Source: an uncultured Lachnospiraceae bacterium
GTDB taxonomy: Bacteria; Bacillota; Clostridia; Lachnospirales; Lachnospiraceae
Reading direction: 5' to 3'
NCBI GenBank assembly: GCA_910576895.1
Contig: CAJTJZ010000014.1
Location: 1 to 51,535 of the forward strand
DNA: 51,535 nt
Shown piece after piece: positions 44,003 through 51,535 of this stretch. The notes below the pieces were generated by a model that saw nothing but the letters and a program-made list of their open reading frames with translations, had not been told where the DNA came from and ran no database searches. The first letter of the stretch is position 1. Each line of letters begins with the position of its first letter. A program made the translations under genes and the position numbers.

Positions 44003-45187
44003 TCACTTAAAAAGCCTTACTATTTCCAAGGTTTCTTTATCTAATACAATATCGGAAGCCTTTAGCTTTTCCAACACATGAAAAAATACTTCCTTATTTC
44101 CAATTTCATAATAAAATTTTAAAACACCTTTATAAGAAGCAAGATCATTTGCTCCATATTCCAAGGCATATCCTGCCCAGCGTTCCGCCTGATCTTTATT
44201 TTGTGATGCCATTAAATGTCCAATCATATCTCGATACATTGTTCCAGTAATACTTGTCTTATCCTGTTCAAATAAATCTTCCATCAATTTTAAATAAATG
44301 TCAACATAGGTAATCGCTTCAATTTGACTTAATACTTTTTTTCCAAGAAACTCATGAATATATTGAATTAACATTACACAAACCGAAGGATCATCTGGAT
44401 AATCTTTTAATTTTTCCTGCATTGTCTGCACGGTTAATTTAAAATTAGATTTTACTTCTGTAATTACAGTCGCTGCATAATGCGAAATCTCTGTATCAGG
44501 ATTTTCCAAAGCATCTGTAATAACAGTTAAAGATTTTTCATATTCTCCTTTTAATACATCTAACATAACCCTTCTTTTATCTTGAACATCAGAAACAAGC
44601 AATGCTTCTTTTACTGGCACTACATTTCTTTCCCGTTCCTCATCTGGTCGCAAAATTGCTCGCATCATATCTTTCCGAAAGCTTAACTCCTGCAAATTGA
44701 CTTCTTTTTTGAAAAAAATCTTTTGAATTATCCAAGATAAAATCAAAAAAAGCGGACCAATTCCCGGAGCTACTATCATAAAAACAATTTGCAGAATATA
44801 AAAGGTTGTTTCTCCTTTTTTATAAAATACCATAAGATATGCAAGCATAAAAAGAAAACTTATAAGCAATGCCTGAATAATACGAAATAATTGTCCATCA
44901 ATTCCCCAACGTGGAGAAATCAGCCAAAATCCTAAAACCCCAGTTCCTCTGCGAAGCCTTGCCATATCCACAATATCATAATCTATTATTTCAGGCTCTA
45001 TAAAACGAGCAAAAAGTAAAACGGCTATCAAAATAGTTACTGTCAGCAAAAACAACGATACGATAACTAAAATTCGCTTTGTTTTTTCTTCTCCCAGTCT
45101 GCGATTGCAAAAGATTGTAGTTGCTAAAAGAAGTGCTGCCCACCAAAGCACTACCTGAATACATATAATACATAAAGTCAATCCCAT
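44003..45187 (-). CDS. pelE: PelE-like membrane protein with helical repeat domain
   Basis: The 394-residue protein has four to five membrane helices (about 1-160), then a soluble C-terminal domain of short paired helices (about 190-394) that reads like TPR or HEAT repeats: PDTEISHYAATVITEVKSNF, DYPDDPSVCVMLIQYIHEFL, NKDQAERWAGYALEYGANDL. PelE of Pseudomonas also combines membrane helices with TPRs and bridges PelD to the transferase PelF. Position directly after the PelD fusion supports this. The ATG at 45187 follows AGGTGG 8 bases upstream; a GTG at 45199 is possible. Similarity at the sequence level is low, so the call relies on architecture and place. Confidence 0.7.
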   Translation of the reverse strand: MGLTLCIICIQVVLWWAALLLATTIFCNRRLGEEKTKRILVIVSLFLLTVTILIAVLLFARFIEPEIIDYDIVDMARLRRGTGVLGFWLISPRWGIDGQLFRIIQALLISFLFMLAYLMVFYKKGETTFYILQIVFMIVAPGIGPLFLILSWIIQKIFFKKEVNLQELSFRKDMMRAILRPDEERERNVVPVKEALLVSDVQDKRRVMLDVLKGEYEKSLTVITDALENPDTEISHYAATVITEVKSNFKLTVQTMQEKLKDYPDDPSVCVMLIQYIHEFLGKKVLSQIEAITYVDIYLKLMEDLFEQDKTSITGTMYRDMIGHLMASQNKDQAERWAGYALEYGANDLASYKGVLKFYYEIGNKEVFFHVLEKLKASDIVLDKETLEIVRLFK

Positions 45188-45204
45188 GAATGTTACCACC
45201 TATC

Positions 45205-47391
45205 CTATGTTTCTTCTTCCTTTGATATTTCTCGATTAATATGAATGCCTTTACTTTCTAAACGATCAATAACAAAATGTGCTTCTGTTTTATTTGTATT
45301 TGTTACAAGAATAAATAACTTGCCGCTTTCATCAACACCAAGATAGTCATGTTGCCGCAAAAGAGAGGAAATTTCATGATCAAGTTCTTCCAAACTCTTC
45401 TTTTTATCATTGATTACTTCTAATACAAAAAACTCTGTATTTTTCTGTTCCTGTCCTTCTTCTTGAATTTGCAAAATACGTTCAAAGGAACGAGGATTTA
45501 AAATTTTTGTATTTTTTATATAACGTGATATGGCACTTTCTTCCAAATAAATAAACGCTGTATGCATAGACTGTGCAATTAAATTTAATAATACTGCAAA
45601 TAAATTCGAGTGATACAATGTCATATTTTCAAATGGTATATTTTGAATAATAATCAAAGCTTCTAATACTTCACCATGAAAGACACCGCCTGCCATATCG
45701 GGTTTTTGCGGATCTACCTCTGTATTCATAAAAATACGATGTTCCTTAATGTCCTGATAAACAGATCCCATATCTTCTAATTTGAGTGATTTTTTTGTAT
45801 TTCCTGTCATGTTTTTAGAACTTGCTGCCAAACGTCCATAATAACTGTCTTTTCCAACATTATAAATAGCAACATCGGTTACATTCATAATTTTTTGCAC
45901 TACATCAATACTTGCAATCATAATTTTATCTGGCTCTAAATCATTTAATTGTGTAACAATGGAATAAATTCTTGCAAAACTATCCTTATAATTTAAAAGC
46001 CTTTCTTCATAAACTTGCTTAATACGAACATTACTATTATTAATCTCTTTAATATCCACTAATTCTCTGGAAATCGCTTCTACATTTTCTTTTTCATCTG
46101 CAATCCGCTGTTCATTATTATCTCTTACATAGCCAACACCCATACCAAGGATCAAAAGCTGCAATACCCAAATAAATGTATTGTAGTCAATCATTGTTCC
46201 TTGTCCAATCCCGCCATAATTTATACTATATCCTAGAAAACTTAAGATAATTGCAATAATTGCTTTTCCTTTTCCATGAATAATTGCTATCAAAGTAACA
46301 TATAAAATATAAAAATCCACTACTCGAAAATATTTTACCTGTACGGTTAAGCGATCAAAAAGAAAAAAAACAAAAAATGCTACTATTGTTTCTATATAAG
46401 GATATGACCATTTAAAAATCCTTGCAAATCTTTCCCGAATTTGCCGAAATTTTCCCTTTTTCTTTACTTCTCCTGTCTGTTCATCAAAATAAACTTTAAA
46501 CTTTCGGAAAATTTCAGGAAAAAGCTGTTTAAAATTTCCTCGAAGATTAAATCCAAAATCCTTTTTTGCCGTTTCACAAGAAATTTCTCCCTGCGTTGGA
46601 TGAATAGATTCTACTATATTTTGTAATGGACGTTCTGCAAGAACTCCTTGATAAATATCTAAAAATTCTTCTTCTCCAATGATTTCCTCAGAAGCAATAT
46701 TATAAATCATATGTGGCAATTCTTCTGTTTTTATTATCTGTACCAAAGCTTCTGTAACATCTTGTACAGAAATCATATTATGCATTTTCCCTTTTTCTAC
46801 AACCACTGTTTGTTTCTGTAATGCTTTTTGTAGGGAATAAATAAAAAAACTGTCCATATAAAATTGTCCATTACATTCCCCATAAATATCAGAACAACGT
46901 AAAATAATAAATTTTGTTTTTGAAGAATTTTTATAGCGAAGAATAAAATCCTCTCCACTTTGTACTGTCATTTCCCGAAGTCCACCATTACTAATCGTAG
47001 TAGAATGTTCTCCAAGCTTTTCTTTATGGATGGAATCATCATAAATATCAGTAGTAGAAAAATAAACAAACTTTGATACATTTGCCTTGATAGAACTTAA
47101 AATAATATTATTGAGTCCTGCCAGATATTTTGCAGAATCTGATTGTTCTTTCCAATGAAAACGCTCATCAAAAGCACCTGTATAAATAACTGCTTCTGGT
47201 TTGATACTTTCAAAGACATAGTAAAGACTACTATCTGCATACTCCACAAAATAAGCATCAATTGTTCCTTCATGGTGATCCTCTGGTATTTTGCGGCCTG
47301 TCACAACAAAAAGTTCATGACCCTCTTTATGTAATTTTACAATGATAGACTCCATTAAAAGTCCATACGCACCAAATAAAAGGATCTTCAT
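45205..47391 (-). CDS. PelD-like c-di-GMP receptor fused to a degenerate SDR (epimerase) domain
   Basis: The 728-residue protein has an N-terminal extended-SDR domain (about 1-300: KILLFGAYGLLMESIIVKL, KFVYFSTTDIY, FIILRCSDIYGE), four membrane helices (about 331-425), a coiled coil, a GAF domain (about 475-610) and a C-terminal degenerate GGDEF domain. The inhibitory-site motif RQHD (residues 679-682) is kept five residues before the active-site position, which reads ESGKL instead of GGDEF. So c-di-GMP binding is expected but synthesis is not; this is how PelD controls Pel production. In the SDR domain the catalytic YxxxK is R139-V143 and the third glycine of GxxGxxG is Met, so it is probably non-catalytic. 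The start follows AAGGAG. I find no such fusion in the classical loci. Confidence 0.85.
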   Translation of the reverse strand: MKILLFGAYGLLMESIIVKLHKEGHELFVVTGRKIPEDHHEGTIDAYFVEYADSSLYYVFESIKPEAVIYTGAFDERFHWKEQSDSAKYLAGLNNIILSSIKANVSKFVYFSTTDIYDDSIHKEKLGEHSTTISNGGLREMTVQSGEDFILRYKNSSKTKFIILRCSDIYGECNGQFYMDSFFIYSLQKALQKQTVVVEKGKMHNMISVQDVTEALVQIIKTEELPHMIYNIASEEIIGEEEFLDIYQGVLAERPLQNIVESIHPTQGEISCETAKKDFGFNLRGNFKQLFPEIFRKFKVYFDEQTGEVKKKGKFRQIRERFARIFKWSYPYIETIVAFFVFFLFDRLTVQVKYFRVVDFYILYVTLIAIIHGKGKAIIAIILSFLGYSINYGGIGQGTMIDYNTFIWVLQLLILGMGVGYVRDNNEQRIADEKENVEAISRELVDIKEINNSNVRIKQVYEERLLNYKDSFARIYSIVTQLNDLEPDKIMIASIDVVQKIMNVTDVAIYNVGKDSYYGRLAASSKNMTGNTKKSLKLEDMGSVYQDIKEHRIFMNTEVDPQKPDMAGGVFHGEVLEALIIIQNIPFENMTLYHSNLFAVLLNLIAQSMHTAFIYLEESAISRYIKNTKILNPRSFERILQIQEEGQEQKNTEFFVLEVINDKKKSLEELDHEISSLLRQHDYLGVDESGKLFILVTNTNKTEAHFVIDRLESKGIHINREISKEEET

Positions 47392-47419
47392 GATAATTCT
47401 CCTTCGCTAATAGAATAAA

Positions 47420-47794
47420 TTAGATTTTTTCTTTTTTTTGTTGTATATCACGCTTTAATTTTTCTAATTCCTGTTCTGCAATCGAAAGCTCTAGTGCCGT
47501 TTCCTGTACCTGCATTGTTAGTTCCGATATTACAATTGTATTCTCAAATACAATCAATAAAAGCAAAAGAATTGCTAACATAAAAACAAAAGCAGGTGGA
47601 TAAAGAATATCTAATTTCTCTGCAAAATATCGTACAATCTTTGGAAAACAGCCTGCAAGAATCATAACAAATCCAATTAAAAACCATAGAATTGAATTTA
47701 CCTCTGTCATTTTCCTTTTTATTAACTCCTGCATAGTAATACAAATCAACACGATTCCCATAATAATCATAAATATATAAATAAAATGATACAT
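47420..47794 (-). CDS. DUF2304 membrane protein
   Basis: The 124-residue protein has three membrane helices (about 3-22, 33-52, 67-88) and a C-terminal charged coiled coil. The pattern EVNSILWFLIGFVMILAG, FPKIVRYFAEKLDI, and a final QETALELSIAEQELEKL matches DUF2304, small proteins nearly always encoded beside GT2 polyprenyl-phosphate glycosyltransferases. It is the first gene of the Pel-like operon, 29 bases before the PelD fusion, with GGTGGTG as ribosome site. Its partner is probably the GT2 gene at 39685. Exact role is unknown in the family. Confidence 0.85.
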   Translation of the reverse strand: MYHFIYIFMIIMGIVLICITMQELIKRKMTEVNSILWFLIGFVMILAGCFPKIVRYFAEKLDILYPPAFVFMLAILLLLLIVFENTIVISELTMQVQETALELSIAEQELEKLKRDIQQKKEKI

Positions 47795-47825
47795 AGTTCA
47801 CCACCTAGCTTTTGTATTGTAAATC

Positions 47826-47861
47826 TATATTAACAATCAAAAAACTTGACTACCCAGTATA
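47826..47861. repeat. Degenerate palindrome in front of the Pel-like operon (copy 3 of a family)
   Basis: The right arm CTTGACTACCCAGTATA (47845-47861) matches the palindromes at 15099 and 26291 closely; the left arm (TATATTAACAATCAA, 47826-47840) is more degraded. It lies between the PqqD gene stop and the DUF2304 start, so it is in the leader of the Pel operon or its preceding spacer. On the minus strand a TTTTTT run occurs inside it. Confidence 0.45.
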
Positions 47862-47879
47862 AATTGATCAAAGCTTTTT

Positions 47880-48146
47880 TCACTCAGAAAGAATATTTGA
47901 CCGTTTTGCTTTTTCTAAAAATTCCTGAATATCTGTAGAAGCTATTTCTTTATCCACATCATATTCTGATAATATTGCTTCTAAAAGTTCCTTTTTTGTT
48001 TTTTCTTCTTTTAACTGCTCCCATAGAAATGCCCCTGTTTCATTTAAAGTAAGCATTCCTTCTATTTGAATCAATCCATCTTTAATAGGAACAATCATAT
48101 AAGACATTCCAATCTTTCGAAGTAAATAACCTTCTTTTCTTTTCAT
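47880..48146 (-). CDS. PqqD-family peptide-recognition protein
   Basis: The 88-residue protein has the PqqD pattern: MLTLNETGAFLWEQLKEEKTKKELL, then a DVDKEIASTDIQEFLEKAKRSNILSE helical end. PqqD domains (RRE, RiPP recognition elements) bind the leader of precursor peptides and deliver them to modification enzymes. It is followed after 85 bases by the Pel operon and preceded by the nucleotidyltransferase gene. The set PqqD, nucleotidyltransferase and exporter is known from lasso-peptide and other RiPP loci. It may also act in another role, since stand-alone PqqD proteins occur near non-RiPP genes. Confidence 0.82.
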   Translation of the reverse strand: MKRKEGYLLRKIGMSYMIVPIKDGLIQIEGMLTLNETGAFLWEQLKEEKTKKELLEAILSEYDVDKEIASTDIQEFLEKAKRSNILSE

Positions 48147-48167
48147 TTCTAAAAATGCTCCTTTTTT

Positions 48168-49412
48168 CTATTTTTTAAATAGTGTAATCTCCTCTAAAAG
48201 TCTAGAGCGTTCCTCTGTACCTTTTAAAATCTGCGATAGTGATGTCTTTCTTAAAAATTTATTATTATAAAAAAATATTACAAAAGAAGCAAGCCAAAGA
48301 AACGGCCAAAGAATTGGAAATTTTCCTGCTTTTTGAAATCGAAGCTGCATCTGTCTATGAAATTCTTTTAAATACACAAAAAATCTAGGCTTTTCCAAAA
48401 GAATTAGCATACGTGACGTATCTTTCTCTCCAAATTCTCCGCCATGAAAAATATCATTTAAAAAAAGATCCATTACTTCTTTTCTTGGCATATGTCCTTC
48501 CATCCAAGGCACTTCTTGTAAAGATAAGCCAAGAAATGTAATACATAATCCTGTCACCATATAATGAAAACCTTCTATTTTACTTTGTCTTATAAATGAT
48601 AAATATTTTTCTAAGCAAAAATTTGGCTCTTGTCCTTTTTTTCTCCAAATCACAACCCAATCACAAAGCATCCGAAGCCCCATACCACCACTAAGAAAAT
48701 GTTGTAACATATGTAATAGCAAATAAAAAATATTTTCTTCTATGGGCAAAACAGGAATTGTTCCATTCATAATCATTATTTCTGAAAAATTACAATAATT
48801 CTTATTTGCAAATAATGCAAATATTTTATCTATTTCTTTATTAAATTCCTTATTTTCTTGACGATTTATTGGTTTTTTATGAACTTCCAATTCAAATCTT
48901 ATCCCTGAAATAATATAAAAAAAGGAGATATGATGATCTGCTATTGTCTTTTCCTGTTTAAATCCCTGACTTTTTAAAATTTTGCAAAAACGCTCCCATT
49001 CCTCTAAATTTGGAATATAAAGATCCACATCCCCAGTTTTTCTAAGCTCCTCTTTTGGATAATAAGCACTAAGTCCAATTCCTTTTAAGATACAACAAGA
49101 AATTCCTTCTTGCTTTGCTAAAGAAAGCACTTTAAAAACAAAATTTACCATATGATAATACATCACAGCCGCTGTCATGACCTGATTTTGAATTTTTTTC
49201 TGCTCTTCCTTTGTTAAAATTTCAAAACTATAAGTTAAGATATAATCATATAATAATAAAGACAGTGCTTGTTCTTTTGCTATCTGATAAAGTGCCTGCC
49301 AAGAAATTGATGTTTTCTCTAACAATTTCGATAACTCTTTGCTTTGTTCTTGACATTCAGGTTTTAAAGATGCTGATAGGATAGCTAAAAATAGCTTCTG
49401 TACTTGTGTCAT
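48168..49412 (-). CDS. Nucleotidyltransferase-fold protein of the PF14907 type
   Basis: The 414-residue protein carries ILKGIGLSAYYPKEELRKTG and the metal-binding GDVDLYIPNLEEWERFCKIL, the pattern of the nucleotidyltransferase family PF14907 (uncharacterised NTP_transf_5). The C-terminal half is helical with one membrane-like segment (PFLWLASFVIFFYNN). In lasso-peptide loci such proteins are tailoring enzymes; a member has been linked to glycosylation of a phosphorylated peptide end. Here it precedes a PqqD gene and follows an exporter. It has its own extended -10 promoter at 49450-49455. The N-terminal part (about 1-90) is helical and may be a recognition region. Confidence 0.8.
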   Translation of the reverse strand: MTQVQKLFLAILSASLKPECQEQSKELSKLLEKTSISWQALYQIAKEQALSLLLYDYILTYSFEILTKEEQKKIQNQVMTAAVMYYHMVNFVFKVLSLAKQEGISCCILKGIGLSAYYPKEELRKTGDVDLYIPNLEEWERFCKILKSQGFKQEKTIADHHISFFYIISGIRFELEVHKKPINRQENKEFNKEIDKIFALFANKNYCNFSEIMIMNGTIPVLPIEENIFYLLLHMLQHFLSGGMGLRMLCDWVVIWRKKGQEPNFCLEKYLSFIRQSKIEGFHYMVTGLCITFLGLSLQEVPWMEGHMPRKEVMDLFLNDIFHGGEFGEKDTSRMLILLEKPRFFVYLKEFHRQMQLRFQKAGKFPILWPFLWLASFVIFFYNNKFLRKTSLSQILKGTEERSRLLEEITLFKK

Positions 49413-49449
49413 TGCTTTCTTCTTCCCTTTTTCTATAAAAGATGACTCT

Positions 49450-49455
49450 ATTATA
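49450..49455 (-). promoter_or_regulatory. Extended -10 promoter of the nucleotidyltransferase-PqqD genes
   Basis: On the minus strand TATAAT (49455-49450) is preceded by TATGC, an extended -10 motif, which compensates for a weak -35 (TTTCTT). Transcription would start near 49443, about 31 bases before the coding sequence. The promoter separates the nucleotidyltransferase and PqqD genes from the ABC transporter gene. Confidence 0.55.
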
Positions 49456-49554
49456 GCATAACTGCTGAAAAAAAGAAAGTATTATGTAATATTATATACA
49501 ATACTTACAAGTAAAATATAGATTTTTTTCTATAATCTCTATACTTATAATAAT

Positions 49555-51327
49555 TTAAAATTCTCTTATTATTTTATCTATTTCTTGTTGATTTAATATA
49601 ACGCATTGTTTTTCCTTAATAGCATAAACTCGTTTACATATACTTAATACAGAAGGACGATGTGTTGTAACAATACAAGTACATGGCTTATCATTATTTA
49701 TAATATTTTTTAATACTCTGCGTTCTGTTGCTACATCTAATGCTGAGGTTGCTTCATCTAAAAGAAGAATTGGAGCATGACGTAAAAGTGCTCTGGCAAT
49801 TGATAATCTTTGTGCTTGTCCTTCCGAAAAACCGCCACCTCGTTCTTTTATCATACTATCAATGCCATCTGGCAATTTTGATACAAACTCCCATGCACAA
49901 GCTAATTTTAATACTTCTATTATTTCTTCGTTTGTAGCATCTATTTTCACATTTCTCATATTTTCAGCAATTGTACCAGAAAACATAGTATTTCCCTGTG
50001 GTACATAAGAAAATAATTTTCTTGTTGATGGCGTTAATGGAATCTGATTCTTTTTATCAGGATCTACTCCTGTCAACATAATCATGCCTTGCTGTGCCTG
50101 CATTAAGGCAAGAAGCAATCGCATCATAGTTGTTTTTCCTTCTCCTGATGGACCTACTAATGCAATGACTTCATGTGGAAAAGCCTCTATAGATGCATTT
50201 AAAAATACTTGTGTACCATTATGATATGTATAAGAAAGATTCCTTACAGATAGACAAATCCCTTTTTGTCTATTCGCTTCTAAAAAAGAATCTACTTCCT
50301 CATTATGACTATAATCTTCTTGTGGCATTTCCACAATATCCATCAGTCTTCCAGCAGATGTTGTTAGACCAATTATTGTTGGTACTAAAGAAGTCAAATT
50401 ATGTAATGTTCCAGAAAGTGTACCAGACAAACTAAGAAACATTGTCATAGTACCATAAGTAATTGCTCCCTGCCATACCCGATAAATTCCCCAACCATAA
50501 GAAGAATAAGAAACAAGAAGTCCTACTGTAGATAAAAAAAGGGAAGTTCCTATCGACATTCTTTGAAAATCCAATTTCATATGAATATATTCCTGTTGTA
50601 ACTGTTTTAATCTTTTAATATAAATTGCAATTAAATCAAATGCCTTAATTGTTTGTATATTAGAAAATGCTTCCTGATTAAAACCTGACATCTTTGCTCC
50701 CATTGCTGCACTTCTTCTATTATTATTTACCATTCGTCTTAATAGCGTTTTTGATAAAAAAAGACTCACTGGCATACCAAGAAAGGCAAAAATTGCAAAG
50801 CTTGCATCATAATAAACAACCATAGCAAAAGCACTGATAAATCGAAAAATATAGATGATAGTATTAGGAATAAAACTTAATACACCAGAGGAAATATTGG
50901 AAGCATCTGAGCTCCATCGAGTCAAAAGATCTCCTGTATGATAATTTGTTAAAGATTCCCAATCAGTCACTAAGATTTTTGAAAAAATATCTGCTTTGAT
51001 TTCTGCATCTACTTTCATACTTAAATAACTAGAGGCATAATCAGATATCTGTCCAAGAAATGTAGTTCCTATATTTAATCCAATCATAATACAAAAAGTT
51101 TTTACAATAACTCCTGTTTCATGTCCTGTAATAATATCTACTAAATCTTTTGAAACCATACTTGTAAGTAATGATATCATAGTGCCTACCATACCTAATA
51201 AGGTATAAAAAATCATAATAAGCCAATAGTGTTTTGCATATTGATAAATCCAAAGTATTTGCTTCCACATTTCCTGTAAACGTCCTGCTTTAATACGTCC
51301 TAGGATAAATTTGATTTTTTCCTTCAT
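49555..51327 (-). CDS. ABC exporter (fused permease and ATPase)
   Basis: The 590-residue half-transporter has a six-helix membrane domain (about 30-320) and an ATPase domain (about 355-585): Walker A GPSGEGKTTM, Q-loop VPQGN, signature FSEGQAQRLSIARAL, Walker B LLLDEATSALD and the His of TTHRPS. It has no N-terminal C39 peptidase, so it would not cleave a double-glycine leader itself. Homodimeric exporters of this type export peptides, lipids or drugs. Its place next to a PqqD protein, the nucleotidyltransferase and a short Cys-containing reading frame suggests peptide export. The signature motif is FSEGQ instead of LSGGQ, a mild variation. The 5' end carries AAAGAGG. Confidence 0.88.
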   Translation of the reverse strand: MKEKIKFILGRIKAGRLQEMWKQILWIYQYAKHYWLIMIFYTLLGMVGTMISLLTSMVSKDLVDIITGHETGVIVKTFCIMIGLNIGTTFLGQISDYASSYLSMKVDAEIKADIFSKILVTDWESLTNYHTGDLLTRWSSDASNISSGVLSFIPNTIIYIFRFISAFAMVVYYDASFAIFAFLGMPVSLFLSKTLLRRMVNNNRRSAAMGAKMSGFNQEAFSNIQTIKAFDLIAIYIKRLKQLQQEYIHMKLDFQRMSIGTSLFLSTVGLLVSYSSYGWGIYRVWQGAITYGTMTMFLSLSGTLSGTLHNLTSLVPTIIGLTTSAGRLMDIVEMPQEDYSHNEEVDSFLEANRQKGICLSVRNLSYTYHNGTQVFLNASIEAFPHEVIALVGPSGEGKTTMMRLLLALMQAQQGMIMLTGVDPDKKNQIPLTPSTRKLFSYVPQGNTMFSGTIAENMRNVKIDATNEEIIEVLKLACAWEFVSKLPDGIDSMIKERGGGFSEGQAQRLSIARALLRHAPILLLDEATSALDVATERRVLKNIINNDKPCTCIVTTHRPSVLSICKRVYAIKEKQCVILNQQEIDKIIREF

Positions 51328-51401
51328 AGAAACCTCTTTATAAAATAATAGAAGAAAAGAGCCATCGCATTAAGAAATAGTATTATACGATATTACAAAT
51401 T

Positions 51402-51464
51402 CTAAAAAGAATCCATAAATATCCTATCTCCTATACTTAATGCGGCAGCTCCTGCCAACTTCAT
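51402..51464 (-). CDS. Possible 20-residue peptide reading frame
   Basis: A short frame reads MKLAGAAALSIGDRIFMDSF and starts 6 bases after AAGGA. It lies between the partial Cys-containing frame and the ABC transporter gene. Size and composition are not diagnostic. The DNA also contains a GGCAG-GAG-CTGCC hairpin and a long-range GCATTAAG/CTTAATGC inverted repeat that could be RNA structure, which would argue against coding. I include it as a candidate only. Confidence 0.2.
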   Translation of the reverse strand: MKLAGAAALSIGDRIFMDSF

Positions 51465-51489
51465 TTTTTATCCTTACTTTATCTTACTT

Positions 51490-51535
51490 TTAATGCTGCC
51501 CACAGTCATGATTACAAGTTAATGTCGCAGAAGAA
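51490..51535 (-). CDS. Partial reading frame, C-terminal 14 residues ending CNHDCGQH
   Basis: At the right edge one minus-strand frame is open to the window end and finishes SSATLTCNHDCGQH before a TAA at 51490-51492. The other two frames carry stops nearby. Two Cys, Ser and Thr residues in a short C-terminus recall the core region of a modified peptide precursor, and the genes that follow (ABC exporter, PqqD, nucleotidyltransferase) fit. The start and length lie outside the window, so a non-peptide protein is also possible. Confidence 0.35.
   Translation of the reverse strand, partial: SSATLTCNHDCGQH

Noticed and set aside
47795..47879. A c-di-GMP riboswitch in front of the Pel-like operon
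   Set aside because: The 85-base spacer holds only the degraded palindrome and AT-rich sequence; the conserved GEMM core and tetraloop were not found.

Overview
The window is AT-rich Gram-positive chromosomal DNA. It has strong AGGAGG-type ribosome binding sites, several TTG/GTG starts, lipobox lipoproteins, an ECF-type S component, an EpsC-type serine acetyltransferase and a YceG/TelA/TerD stress operon. Together these point to an anaerobic low-GC Firmicute of the class Clostridia, most likely a gut Lachnospiraceae; genus and species cannot be read from the sequence. After position 3000 nearly everything is on the minus strand. No rRNA, tRNA, CRISPR array or intact insertion sequence was seen.

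Layout. 1-3330 is a decayed left flank: a promoter and GC-rich hairpin of possible insertion-sequence origin, a frameshifted small reading frame, an intact solute-binding lipoprotein on the plus strand, and a truncated HAD phosphatase next to a 16-bp inverted repeat. 3338-7633 holds an acetyltransferase and an OmpR-type two-component system with a very large sensor; tandem 11-bp repeats lie in front of it. 7867-20517 is mostly housekeeping: an AlkA-type glycosylase, YqeY, an ECF S component with a DUF4430 lipoprotein and MetF, a tandem hemerythrin, an EamA transporter, asparaginase, a PrsA-like foldase, Mfd, Pth and serine acetyltransferase.

20700-20985 holds a compact type I toxin-antitoxin module that was not in the supplied open reading frames: a 39-residue holin-like toxin on the minus strand and an antisense RNA on the plus strand with its own promoter and terminator. 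A secreted serpin with an Ig-like (Big2) domain follows. 22833-30951 is a tellurite/stress operon (yceG, telA, three terD paralogues) ending in a calcium-type P-ATPase. A chemoreceptor sits at 31084-32787.

32978-47794 is a Gram-positive Pel-like exopolysaccharide operon: DUF2304 protein, PelD fused to an SDR domain, PelE-like protein, a large polytopic membrane protein, GT4, GT2, a membrane-anchored PelA-position protein, PelF, PelG, and then an AgrA/AgrC-like regulator and sensor. The PelD fusion is the most unusual protein here. Its C-terminal GGDEF domain keeps the RxxD c-di-GMP inhibitory site but lacks the active site, and the fused N-terminal SDR domain lacks the YxxxK catalytic pair.

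47880-51535 looks like the downstream end of a RiPP (ribosomally made, modified peptide) locus: a PqqD-like recognition protein, a PF14907-type nucleotidyltransferase, an exporter-type ABC transporter, and the last 14 codons of a Cys-containing reading frame cut by the window edge. Three copies of a related 34-36 bp palindrome lie at mfd, between two terD genes and in front of the Pel operon.
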